Shown: positions 24,653 to 31,097 of the stretch, in pieces | Numbering within the stretch: the first letter of the stretch is position 1 | Layout of the letters: each line of letters begins with the position of its first letter | IMG/VR virus record: IMGVR_UViG_3300047668_000765 | Location: 1-39,483 of that record | Origin: a virus | Strand: one strand, 5' to 3' | DNA length: 39,483 bases | Notes under the pieces: model-generated | What the model was told of the DNA's origin: nothing | What the model saw: the letters and a program-made list of their open reading frames with translations, nothing else | Database searches by the model: none | Program-made: the position numbers and the translations under genes

Positions 24653-25213
24653 ATGAAACTAAAGCCAAGTGAAATGTATGATTTAGCAAAAAACGATGAA
24701 ATACAGAATTATATACAAAACAATCTTTATGACCCATGGATAGGAAGCCCCTTTGAAGGATATAGATATATGGGTAATAAACAAAAGGGTGAACTAGGAG
24801 AGAGATTAGTAACTCTAATAATGGAAAAGGCAGGGTACATTGTTGAATTTGCTCACACATCAACTGCTGGATACGATAGAATTTTAAATGGAATTAAAAC
24901 GGAAATTAAGTTTTCTGTTGCACATACAGACACTAAAAAAAGATCAATCAAAAAAGATTGTTTTACAATGAACCATGTCGCAGTTGGTAAAGATTGGGAC
25001 CGTCTTATTTTTATTGGAGTAAATGAAAATCCTAATGAATTTAAGGCTGTGTATATGACAAAAGAAATGTTTGAAAACTGTCTGAAAACAGATAATCATT
25101 TTAATCATCAACAAGGTGGTAAAAATTCAAAGAATGATGATTATATGGTTACGGAGAAAAAACTTAGAGAACTAATGCAATCAGAATATGTAAAAGAATT
25201 GAGTGCATGGTAA
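24653..25213 (+). CDS. PD-(D/E)XK endonuclease, possible restriction partner
   Basis: A 186-residue protein with a clear restriction-endonuclease-like core: KGELGERLVTLIMEKAGYIVEF (helix with Glu47/Glu50), then AGYDRILNGIKTEIKF giving Asp75 and Glu84-Ile-Lys86, then WDRLIFIGVNE. It overlaps the following DNA adenine methyltransferase by 7 bases. This order and coupling resemble a type II restriction-modification pair. Other possibilities are a repair nuclease or an enzyme degrading host DNA. No specificity can be read from the sequence. Confidence 0.65.
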   Translation: MKLKPSEMYDLAKNDEIQNYIQNNLYDPWIGSPFEGYRYMGNKQKGELGERLVTLIMEKAGYIVEFAHTSTAGYDRILNGIKTEIKFSVAHTDTKKRSIKKDCFTMNHVAVGKDWDRLIFIGVNENPNEFKAVYMTKEMFENCLKTDNHFNHQQGGKNSKNDDYMVTEKKLRELMQSEYVKELSAW

Positions 25214-25935
25214 AAACTATACTTGGTGATTGCTTAGAGGTATTGCCTACAATTGAAGATAATTCAGTAGATATGCTTCTTGTTGATCTTCCTTATGGTA
25301 CTACTGCATGTAAATGGGATTCTGTTATTCCATTAGATAAACTATGGGAACAGTATGATAGGGTTTGTAAGAAAAATGCAGCAATGGTTTTTACCGCAAT
25401 GCAACCATTCACAACAATTCTTGCTGCTTCTAATATAGAAAATTTAAGATATGAATGGATTTGGGAAAAACCTCAAGGCACAAACCCCATGAATGTGAAG
25501 ATAATGCCGTTAAAATCCCATGAAAATATCTTAGTATTTTATAGGGAGAAACCAACTTATAATCCTCAAATGTGGTATAGTACACCTTATTCTGGATTTA
25601 GTAGCGATACTGCAAAAATTGGTGAAGTGTATGGCAATGCTGAATCAAAACATAGGGATAACCCAGAAGGATCAAGATACCCAAAAACAGTGATAAAACA
25701 TAAACAAGAAAAAGGTTATCATCCTACTCAAAAACCAGTAGGTTTGATGGAATATTTGATAAAGACTTACACTAATGAATGGGATGTTGTTCTTGATAAT
25801 ACAATGGGTTCTGGAACTACAGGAGTTGCTTGCGTCCATACAAATAGAGAATTTATAGGAATAGAAAAAGAAGAAAAGTATTTTAAAATAGCAGAAAAAA
25901 GATTAGGTACAAATTTAAATGAATTTTTCTATTGA
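25207..25935 (+). CDS. DNA N6-adenine (or N4-cytosine) methyltransferase, beta class
   Basis: A 242-residue amino-methyltransferase with catalytic motif IV first (DLPYG, 27-31) and SAM-binding motif I near the end (DNTMGSGTTG, 197-206), the beta-class order. HPTQKPVGLMEYLIKTYT (172-189) precedes motif I as in this family. The first motif residue is D-L-P-Y rather than D-P-P-Y. The C-terminus NLNEFFY resembles the clamp-binding tails of gp43 and gp55 here. It overlaps the upstream nuclease gene by 7 bases. It could protect DNA against that nuclease or against host restriction. Confidence 0.88.
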   Translation: MVKTILGDCLEVLPTIEDNSVDMLLVDLPYGTTACKWDSVIPLDKLWEQYDRVCKKNAAMVFTAMQPFTTILAASNIENLRYEWIWEKPQGTNPMNVKIMPLKSHENILVFYREKPTYNPQMWYSTPYSGFSSDTAKIGEVYGNAESKHRDNPEGSRYPKTVIKHKQEKGYHPTQKPVGLMEYLIKTYTNEWDVVLDNTMGSGTTGVACVHTNREFIGIEKEEKYFKIAEKRLGTNLNEFFY

Positions 25936-25960
25936 CTCTCTGATACAAATCATGTATTCA
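25932..25960 (+). promoter_or_regulatory. Possible host-type promoter before small genes
   Basis: TTGACT (25932-25937), overlapping the methyltransferase stop codon, 17-base spacer, TATTCA (25955-25960). The -10 match is weak. Confidence 0.4.
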
Positions 25961-26001
25961 TATAGTTGAAGTTAGTAAATAAAACAAAACGGAGCATACT
26001 G

Positions 26002-26109
26002 ATGTTAGCAACTAATCACTCAACATACCAAGCATATCAATTGGCAATGGTCGCTCAAGGTTATCAAGTTATACCTCAATCGCTTTGGAATGCACTACAG
26101 GCAGAATGA
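26002..26109 (+). CDS. 35-residue hypothetical peptide
   Basis: ATG with GGAG 7 bases upstream, encoding MLATNHSTYQAYQLAMVAQG and 15 more residues ending LWNALQAE. It is preceded by a possible promoter and followed 19 bases on by the next gene with its own RBS. Small amphipathic peptide; function unknown. Confidence 0.5.
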   Translation: MLATNHSTYQAYQLAMVAQGYQVIPQSLWNALQAE

Positions 26110-26128
26110 ACCTTAATAGGAGAATATC

Positions 26129-26332
26129 ATGCACAGTAAAAAAGAATATAAATTTAATTCAGAGGCAGATGCTCAAAAGTTTGCTGATGCCGAAAATCAA
26201 TCGTATGATCCTAGTTGTGATGTTTACATTACTGGACCTTTCTTTGTAGATGAGTCAAACACATTTAAAGATATGCCATGGGTTACTGATACTAAAACAT
26301 ACTGGCATGTTGGTGTAGAAGTTTACAGATAA
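26129..26332 (+). CDS. Small hypothetical protein
   Basis: A 67-residue protein, KKEYKFNSEADAQKFADAENQ then VYITGPFFVDESNTF and ending WHVGVEVYR: an alpha/beta pattern with no family that I recognise. RBS AGGAGA is in place. Its stop codon lies inside a short inverted repeat (ACAGAT-AAA-ATCTGT) next to the mazG promoter. Confidence 0.65.
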   Translation: MHSKKEYKFNSEADAQKFADAENQSYDPSCDVYITGPFFVDESNTFKDMPWVTDTKTYWHVGVEVYR

Positions 26333-26338
26333 AATCTG

Positions 26339-26367
26339 TTGACAAAATGTCCCATATATGTTAATAT
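26339..26367 (+). promoter_or_regulatory. Host-type promoter before mazG
   Basis: Perfect TTGACA (26339-26344), 17-base spacer, TAATAT (26362-26367). The -10 box lies inside a perfect inverted repeat (26348-26373). Confidence 0.78.
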
Positions 26368-26373
26368 GGGACA
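26348..26373. promoter_or_regulatory. Putative operator: 10-6-10 inverted repeat on the mazG promoter
   Basis: TGTCCCATAT, 6-base centre, ATATGGGACA: a perfect 10-base inverted repeat covering the end of the spacer, the -10 box and the presumed start site. A repressor bound here would block RNA polymerase. No T run follows, so a terminator is less likely. Confidence 0.6.
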
Positions 26374-26394
26374 AATTTAAATAAAGGATATATT

Positions 26395-26736
26395 ATGGAA
26401 ACTAAAAAAATCAAAACGCACGAATTTCCTGTGATGGCATTAATCAATAAAATTGGTGATTGGCATGAAAATCGTAATTTGATTGATGGATCAAGTGACA
26501 AAGACCAAGTTTTGAAATTGATGCAAGAATTGGGAGAGTTGTCCGACAGCGTTTGTAAGGGTAATGATATTCGTGATGATTTAGGTGATATGATGGTTGT
26601 AATGATCAATATCATGAAACGTAATAATATTACTATGAATGAATGTTTAACAGTTGCTTACAATGATATTAAAGATCGTAAAGGTAAAATGATTGATGGT
26701 ATCTTTGTAAAGGAATCCGATTTAAAGGATATGTAG
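26395..26736 (+). CDS. mazG: MazG-like nucleotide pyrophosphohydrolase
   Basis: A 113-residue all-helical NTP-PPase. Metal-binding residues: Glu45 and Glu48 in MQELGELSD, and Asp61/Asp62/Asp65 in RDDLGDMMVVM. MazG homologues are widespread in marine phages; they cleave NTPs or dNTPs to monophosphates. A cyanophage MazG was reported not to act on (p)ppGpp, so an alarmone role should not be assumed. Its promoter carries an operator-like repeat. The next gene starts at the last base of its stop. Confidence 0.85.
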   Translation: METKKIKTHEFPVMALINKIGDWHENRNLIDGSSDKDQVLKLMQELGELSDSVCKGNDIRDDLGDMMVVMINIMKRNNITMNECLTVAYNDIKDRKGKMIDGIFVKESDLKDM

Positions 26737-27671
26737 TGTACTCGCTTACGATATTCAAATCTATATATGACAACAAAACCCACCGTAGAATGAATTTTTC
26801 GCGGTGGGAAGCCTTTAATGATTTCCTATATAAATTATCAGAACAAAAAATAGAAAGTAAAAAAGATGCTCAACTTATATCACCTGCTACTTACTTATCT
26901 AATACGACTAGGGCAAACGCGAATGTGGTTAATTGGGCAAATTGGACTGCTGTTGATGTTGATGATCATGTCTTTAAAGGAAACTTAAAGGATGAGTTAT
27001 TTAATCGCTTTGGCGATTATACCTATATTTGTTATAGTACCGCTAGTAGTTCTATTGACCATCCGAAGTTTAGACTTGTATTCCCGCTCAGTAAAGAGGT
27101 TGAAAATTCTAAAATTCGTCACTTCTGGTTCTCGCTTAATAAAGAACTCAGTGAAATCGGAGATGGGCAAACAAAAGACTTATCAAGGATGTATTATATC
27201 CCTGCTAATTATTCTAATGCTAACAACTTTATATTCAATAATGTTGGCAGTGATATTGATCCTGACAAATTAATGAGTAAACATTCATATGAAGTGAAAA
27301 GTGGTAGTAGTTTCAAAGACCGTATGCCAAAACACATAGCAGATAGAGCAATTGAATATGAAAAGAATAAATTAGACAATACTGATGTTAGGTGGACAGG
27401 ATATAGAGATTGTCCATTTGTAAATAAACGTCAGATACATGATTGGTTTGATATTTCTGGTGTTGACAATTCTGGTAGATATGCTATGATATATAAAATT
27501 ATGGTAAGTACTGCAATGAATGCAATAAGTAGAAAGTATCCAATAACATCATTTGAGTTGGAGCAACTGATAAGAGAACTAGACAGTGAAACTTCTAGAA
27601 AATATGAAAAAAGACCTTTGGCTGTTGAAGCCGATAGAGCAATAGAATACGCATATAGAAACGTGTTGTAA
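26736..27671 (+). CDS. Archaeo-eukaryotic primase (PrimPol)-like protein
   Basis: A 311-residue protein. The segment WTAVDVDDHVF (Asp74, Asp76), then YSTASSSIDHPKFRLVFPLSKEV (100-122, His109) and KDLSRMYYIP (147-156) follow the pattern of AEP primases: a DxD metal site, an S-x-H-like motif preceding PRFRLVFPLS, and a later Asp/Arg motif with YIP. The C-terminal part is helical (FELEQLIRELDSET) and may resemble a PriCT-like domain. T4 uses a DnaG-type primase (gp61), which is not in this window. GTG start overlapping the mazG stop by one base. Family level is tentative. Confidence 0.55.
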   Translation: MYSLTIFKSIYDNKTHRRMNFSRWEAFNDFLYKLSEQKIESKKDAQLISPATYLSNTTRANANVVNWANWTAVDVDDHVFKGNLKDELFNRFGDYTYICYSTASSSIDHPKFRLVFPLSKEVENSKIRHFWFSLNKELSEIGDGQTKDLSRMYYIPANYSNANNFIFNNVGSDIDPDKLMSKHSYEVKSGSSFKDRMPKHIADRAIEYEKNKLDNTDVRWTGYRDCPFVNKRQIHDWFDISGVDNSGRYAMIYKIMVSTAMNAISRKYPITSFELEQLIRELDSETSRKYEKRPLAVEADRAIEYAYRNVL

Positions 27672-27680
27672 GGAGTTTAT

Positions 27681-27944
27681 GTGATAATGGGAAATAGTTT
27701 ATTTGATGACGATGATGATCAGTCAACATCTGAATGGACAGATATGCCTGAGTTTGTCCAACCAAAGCAAGAAGAATTTGCTAAAGTTATTGTTAGATTT
27801 CGTAACGAAGAAGATTTGAATGAGTTTCAAAAATTGATTGATCAAATCGTAACAACAAGAACAAAGAGTATTTGGCATCCCAAATTGGTTAGAGGTGCTA
27901 CACTGCAAGAAGTTTGGGTTGATGAGTTTTTTGATGAAGAATAA
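27681..27944 (+). CDS. Small acidic hypothetical protein upstream of the glycosyltransferase
   Basis: An 87-residue protein with a GNSLFDDDDD N-terminus, a conserved-looking KVIVRFRNEEDLNEFQKLI and TRTKSIWHPK, and an acidic end. The AGGAG RBS is best spaced for the GTG at 27681; an ATG six bases later is possible. A non-productive ATG-TGA overlaps the GTG. Similar ParB-neighbour-like small proteins occur in phages, but the function is unknown. It overlaps the glycosyltransferase gene by 11 bases. Confidence 0.65.
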   Translation: MIMGNSLFDDDDDQSTSEWTDMPEFVQPKQEEFAKVIVRFRNEEDLNEFQKLIDQIVTTRTKSIWHPKLVRGATLQEVWVDEFFDEE

Positions 27945-28809
27945 TTACCCAATATATGTGGTATCCAAAAATAGGTGGGAGAGTCGTATGACTATGAAGC
28001 ACCTTGATTGGATGGGGTGTGATTATTATATTGTAATTGAACAATCACAATGGAATGAGTATGCTGCAACTTGTGGTAAAGAAAAACTGTTAGTTCTTCC
28101 ACAGTCATATATTGATGATTATGATACATGGGATAACTTGGGTGATAGTAAATCCAAAGGCCCAGGTGCTGCGCGAAACTTTGCTTGGGATCACTCAATA
28201 AGCAATGGTGACAAAAGACACTGGGTAATGGATGATAACTTTGAGGGGTTTTATCGCCTCAACAGAAACCGAATTTTATTCTCTAAAACTCCTAGAGTTT
28301 TCTTAGCGATGGAAGATTTTGCTGATAGGTATGTTAATGCCCCAATAGTAGGTCCAAACTATGCTTGCTTTGTAAAATCAACTGATGCTGTACCACCTTA
28401 CATATTAAATACCAGAATTTATAGTTGTCTGTTGATTGAAAACGCAGTCAAATATCGTTGGAGGGGGCGGTATAATGAGGATACCGACTTATCATTAAGG
28501 GTATTGAAGGATGGTTTATGTACTATTCAATTCAATGCATTTCTTGCTGGTAAACTTACTACTCAAAAAATTACTGGTGGTAATACTGATGAGTTCTATT
28601 CTACAGAAGGTACTTATCCAAAGTCTAAGATGTTAGAGGATATGCATCCAGATGTTGCAAAGGTTGTTTGGAAATTTAATCGCTGGCATCATCACGTAGA
28701 TTACAAAAGATTTAGAAAAAATACCTTAATTCGTCATTCAGACTATACTCCAATAAAAGGTATAAATGAGTATGGAATGAGGTTGGTTGATAGAAAAGGT
28801 TTAAGATAA
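27934..28809 (+). CDS. TAGT-like (TET/JBP-associated type) DNA glycosyltransferase
   Basis: A 291-residue GT-A-like protein. The pattern YPIYVVSKNRWESRMT at the start, CDYYIVIEQSQWNEYA (29-44), GPGAARNFAWDHS (76-88), HWVMDDNFEGFYRLNRN (96-112, with the acidic metal site) and YNEDTDLSLRVLKDG (180-194) is that of TET-associated glycosyltransferases, which in phages add sugars to modified bases such as hydroxymethyl-pyrimidines. No hydroxymethylase or TET enzyme is in the window, so the acceptor is unknown. Start chosen at ATG 27934, where the family similarity begins; no strong RBS. A protein or surface glycan target is the alternative. Confidence 0.7.
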   Translation: MKNNYPIYVVSKNRWESRMTMKHLDWMGCDYYIVIEQSQWNEYAATCGKEKLLVLPQSYIDDYDTWDNLGDSKSKGPGAARNFAWDHSISNGDKRHWVMDDNFEGFYRLNRNRILFSKTPRVFLAMEDFADRYVNAPIVGPNYACFVKSTDAVPPYILNTRIYSCLLIENAVKYRWRGRYNEDTDLSLRVLKDGLCTIQFNAFLAGKLTTQKITGGNTDEFYSTEGTYPKSKMLEDMHPDVAKVVWKFNRWHHHVDYKRFRKNTLIRHSDYTPIKGINEYGMRLVDRKGLR

Positions 28810-28815
28810 TTTAAA

Positions 28816-28838
28816 ATTGTAAACTCAGAGTTTACAAT
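28816..28838. repeat. Perfect 11-base inverted repeat before the aldolase operon
   Basis: ATTGTAAACTC-A-GAGTTTACAAT, 23 bases in the gap between glycosyltransferase and aldolase. TATAAT-like boxes follow at 28846 and 28859 but lack a good -35 box, so this may be an operator, a transcript-end hairpin or a processing site. Confidence 0.6.
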
Positions 28839-28877
28839 AGATCAATATAATAAAGATTTATAATATAGGAGAAATGC

Positions 28878-29681
28878 ATGACATTTATAGCAGCAATGGA
28901 TCATTCTGGTGGTAGCACTGGCGGCGTATTAGAGCGATATGGTCAAGAATATACTGAAGATAATAAAATGGATTTAGTTCACCGTATGCGACTGCGTATG
29001 GTATTGAACGAAAACTTTACAAGTGATAAGATTAGTCATGCAATCCTTTACAAAGATTCTGTTGAAAAGGATATGGTGGCTGTTCTTGCAAATAAAGGTA
29101 TTCATGCTATTCTGAAGGTTGATAGTGGATGTGAAGCAAATGGTTTCTTGAAGGTATTTGATGTTGATTCAATGATACGTTTTGCTTTAGGGGCTGGTTG
29201 TGTAGGAACCAAAATGAGAAGTATTGTTAAAGATATGTATGATATTCCAAAACTTCTTGATCAACAATTTGAGTTAGCGTGGAGAATTTCAAACGCTGGT
29301 CTTACGCCAATAGTAGAACCAGAAGTTCCTATTGATGCGTTTAATAAATCAGTCATTGAAAAACATCTAAATGAAGAATTGATGAATCGTTGTAGAGATT
29401 TTCCTGGCCAACTTATTCTTAAACTTACCATACCTGATATTTCAGAAACGTACAATAATTTGTATGAATACAATTCAGTTGAAAAAATTGTTGGTCTAAG
29501 TGGGGGGTATTCAACTGAGGAAGCATGTACCAAATTGTCTCGCTCACCACATATGAGTGCAAGTTTCAGTAGAGGTTTAAGTGAAGGTCTATTCCATTCA
29601 CAAACAGATGAAGAGTTTAATGAAAGAATTAAATCAAACATAGATATGATATATAAAGCAAGCAAATGGAGTAAAGTATGA
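28878..29681 (+). CDS. Class I fructose-bisphosphate aldolase
   Basis: A 267-residue Schiff-base aldolase of the bacterial class I type. FIAAMDHSGGSTGGVLERYG (Asp8), HAILKVDSG (Lys80), GTKMRS (Lys112), TPIVEPEV (Glu148), ILKLTIP (Schiff-base Lys182), LSGGYS (208-212) and SFSRGLSEGL (Arg232) cover all the catalytic and phosphate-binding positions of the family. It would interconvert fructose-1,6-bisphosphate with two triose phosphates. It has an AGGAGA RBS; the cupin gene begins within its stop (ATGA). With the PEPCK gene downstream it points to gluconeogenic carbon flow during infection. Confidence 0.88.
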   Translation: MTFIAAMDHSGGSTGGVLERYGQEYTEDNKMDLVHRMRLRMVLNENFTSDKISHAILYKDSVEKDMVAVLANKGIHAILKVDSGCEANGFLKVFDVDSMIRFALGAGCVGTKMRSIVKDMYDIPKLLDQQFELAWRISNAGLTPIVEPEVPIDAFNKSVIEKHLNEELMNRCRDFPGQLILKLTIPDISETYNNLYEYNSVEKIVGLSGGYSTEEACTKLSRSPHMSASFSRGLSEGLFHSQTDEEFNERIKSNIDMIYKASKWSKV

Positions 29682-30028
29682 CAATCGCAGGAAAAGTATG
29701 GGGTCAAACAGAATTGATTGAGGCAAATGGTGCGTTAGAATTTCATCGTATTGAAATGGAAGGCGGCGGCGTCTGTTCAAAACATCTACATGAGTATAAA
29801 TGGAATGGCTTTTATATTGAGTCAGGAATTATGCTTGTTCGCGTCTGGCAGAATGATTATGATTTGATTGATGAGACTATTTTAAACGCTGGTGAATATA
29901 CTAAAGTAAAACCCGGTGTGTATCATCAATTTGAGTGTATTGAGCCGGGAGTGGCATTTGAATTGTACTGGGCAGAATTTAACCATAGTGATATTGTGAG
30001 AGAAACTGTAGGTCATTCTGCTTTATAA
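29678..30028 (+). CDS. Cupin, probable type II mannose-6-phosphate isomerase-like protein
   Basis: A 116-residue single cupin domain. Metal ligand candidates are His36, His38 in SKHLHEYKW and His83 in VYHQFE; WGQTELIEANG at the start and a C-terminal HSDIVRETVG resemble the cupin end of GDP-mannose pyrophosphorylase/type II phosphomannose isomerases. It would convert fructose-6-phosphate to mannose-6-phosphate, the substrate of the phosphomannomutase encoded 2.3 kb downstream. Other cupin functions cannot be excluded. ATGA overlap with the aldolase gene. Confidence 0.6.
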   Translation: MTIAGKVWGQTELIEANGALEFHRIEMEGGGVCSKHLHEYKWNGFYIESGIMLVRVWQNDYDLIDETILNAGEYTKVKPGVYHQFECIEPGVAFELYWAEFNHSDIVRETVGHSAL

Positions 30029-30039
30029 AGGACGTTAAA

Positions 30040-30915
30040 ATGAACGCATATGCTGATGCTGGTGTTAATATTGAAAAGGGAAACGAGATAGCAAAATATC
30101 TTGGCTTCAAAGATTTTGGTGCCTCTTTAATGATTGGCGGTGAGGAAGTTGTTATATCTACTGATGGGGTAGGTACAAAGATTTTAGTTGCCGAAGCACA
30201 AAATAAATTTGATACCATTGGTATTGATCTTGTCGCAATGTGTGTAAATGATATTCTATGTAAGTTTGCTCAACCAATAGGATTTCTTGATTATTACGCG
30301 ACAGGGGAAATATGCCTTGATAAATCAAAAGAAATTTTGAAAGGAATATTAAAAGGCTGCGAACTTGCTGGTTGTACTCTTATGGGCGGTGAGACCGCTG
30401 AGATGCCAGGAGTTTATGAGGGGTCTAAATTTGACCTTGCTGGTTTTGTTGTTGGTACTGTAATTGATCGTCATGTGCCTAGAATTGTGCAAGAAGGCGA
30501 TATTCTTGTAGGCATTCATTCAAGTGGCCCACACTCAAATGGATTTAGTATGCTAAGAGAAGTATTACCAATTGATGAAATACCACTTACACCCACAAGA
30601 ATTTATACAGATGAAATACTGAATAACCATCATTTGATTAATGCAGTATCACATATTACTGGTGGTGGTCTTATAGAAAATATTCCTAGAATGTTGGGTG
30701 GTAGAGAACACTCTTTAGAAGTTTCAATTGTAGGTGATTTGGTGTATGGTAATGATTGGTGGAATGATTTATATTTAAAGTGTCAAAATAAAATGGATAT
30801 GAGAGAATTTTTAACAATATTTAATGGTGGTTACGGTATGGTGTTAGCCGTTTCTCCACACAATGTGGATAAGTTAAATATAGAAAATGTTAAAGTAATC
30901 GGAAAAGTGTTATGA
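30040..30915 (+). CDS. purM: Phosphoribosylformylglycinamidine cyclo-ligase (AIR synthetase)
   Basis: A 291-residue PurM. YADAGVNIEKGNEIAKYLG at the start, STDGVGTK (ATP/Mg), DTIGIDLVAMCVNDIL, LDYYATGEI, GGETAEMPGVY, GIHSSGPHSNGFSMLREVL, HITGGGLIENIPR and FNGGYGMVLAV match the enzyme along its length. It is about 50 residues shorter than E. coli PurM, mainly in the dimer loops and C-terminus. It makes the imidazole ring in purine synthesis. purM is a known auxiliary gene in marine T4-like phages. It shares a tightly spaced operon with sugar genes. Confidence 0.93.
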   Translation: MNAYADAGVNIEKGNEIAKYLGFKDFGASLMIGGEEVVISTDGVGTKILVAEAQNKFDTIGIDLVAMCVNDILCKFAQPIGFLDYYATGEICLDKSKEILKGILKGCELAGCTLMGGETAEMPGVYEGSKFDLAGFVVGTVIDRHVPRIVQEGDILVGIHSSGPHSNGFSMLREVLPIDEIPLTPTRIYTDEILNNHHLINAVSHITGGGLIENIPRMLGGREHSLEVSIVGDLVYGNDWWNDLYLKCQNKMDMREFLTIFNGGYGMVLAVSPHNVDKLNIENVKVIGKVL

Positions 30916-31097
30916 TTGAAAAGCAGATTGCAGATTTACAAAGACGTATAGAAAAGTTAGAAGCAAGACCTGTATTATATCAAAGAAAGGGCGTTCTAGG
31001 TAATCCGAATGGTTTCGTTTATACTCAAGGACAAAACGCATTACATGAGCCTGTTGAATTAGAACATATTAAAAATAAAGGACTAGAAAATGACTAA
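30912..31097 (+). CDS. Small coiled-coil protein
   Basis: A 61-residue protein: MIEKQIADLQRRIEKLEARP forms a short coiled coil, followed by a polar tail with GVLGNPNGFVYTQGQNALHE. The start lies in the purM stop (ATGA) and the end overlaps the PEPCK start by 8 bases. Function unknown. Confidence 0.65.
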   Translation: MIEKQIADLQRRIEKLEARPVLYQRKGVLGNPNGFVYTQGQNALHEPVELEHIKNKGLEND

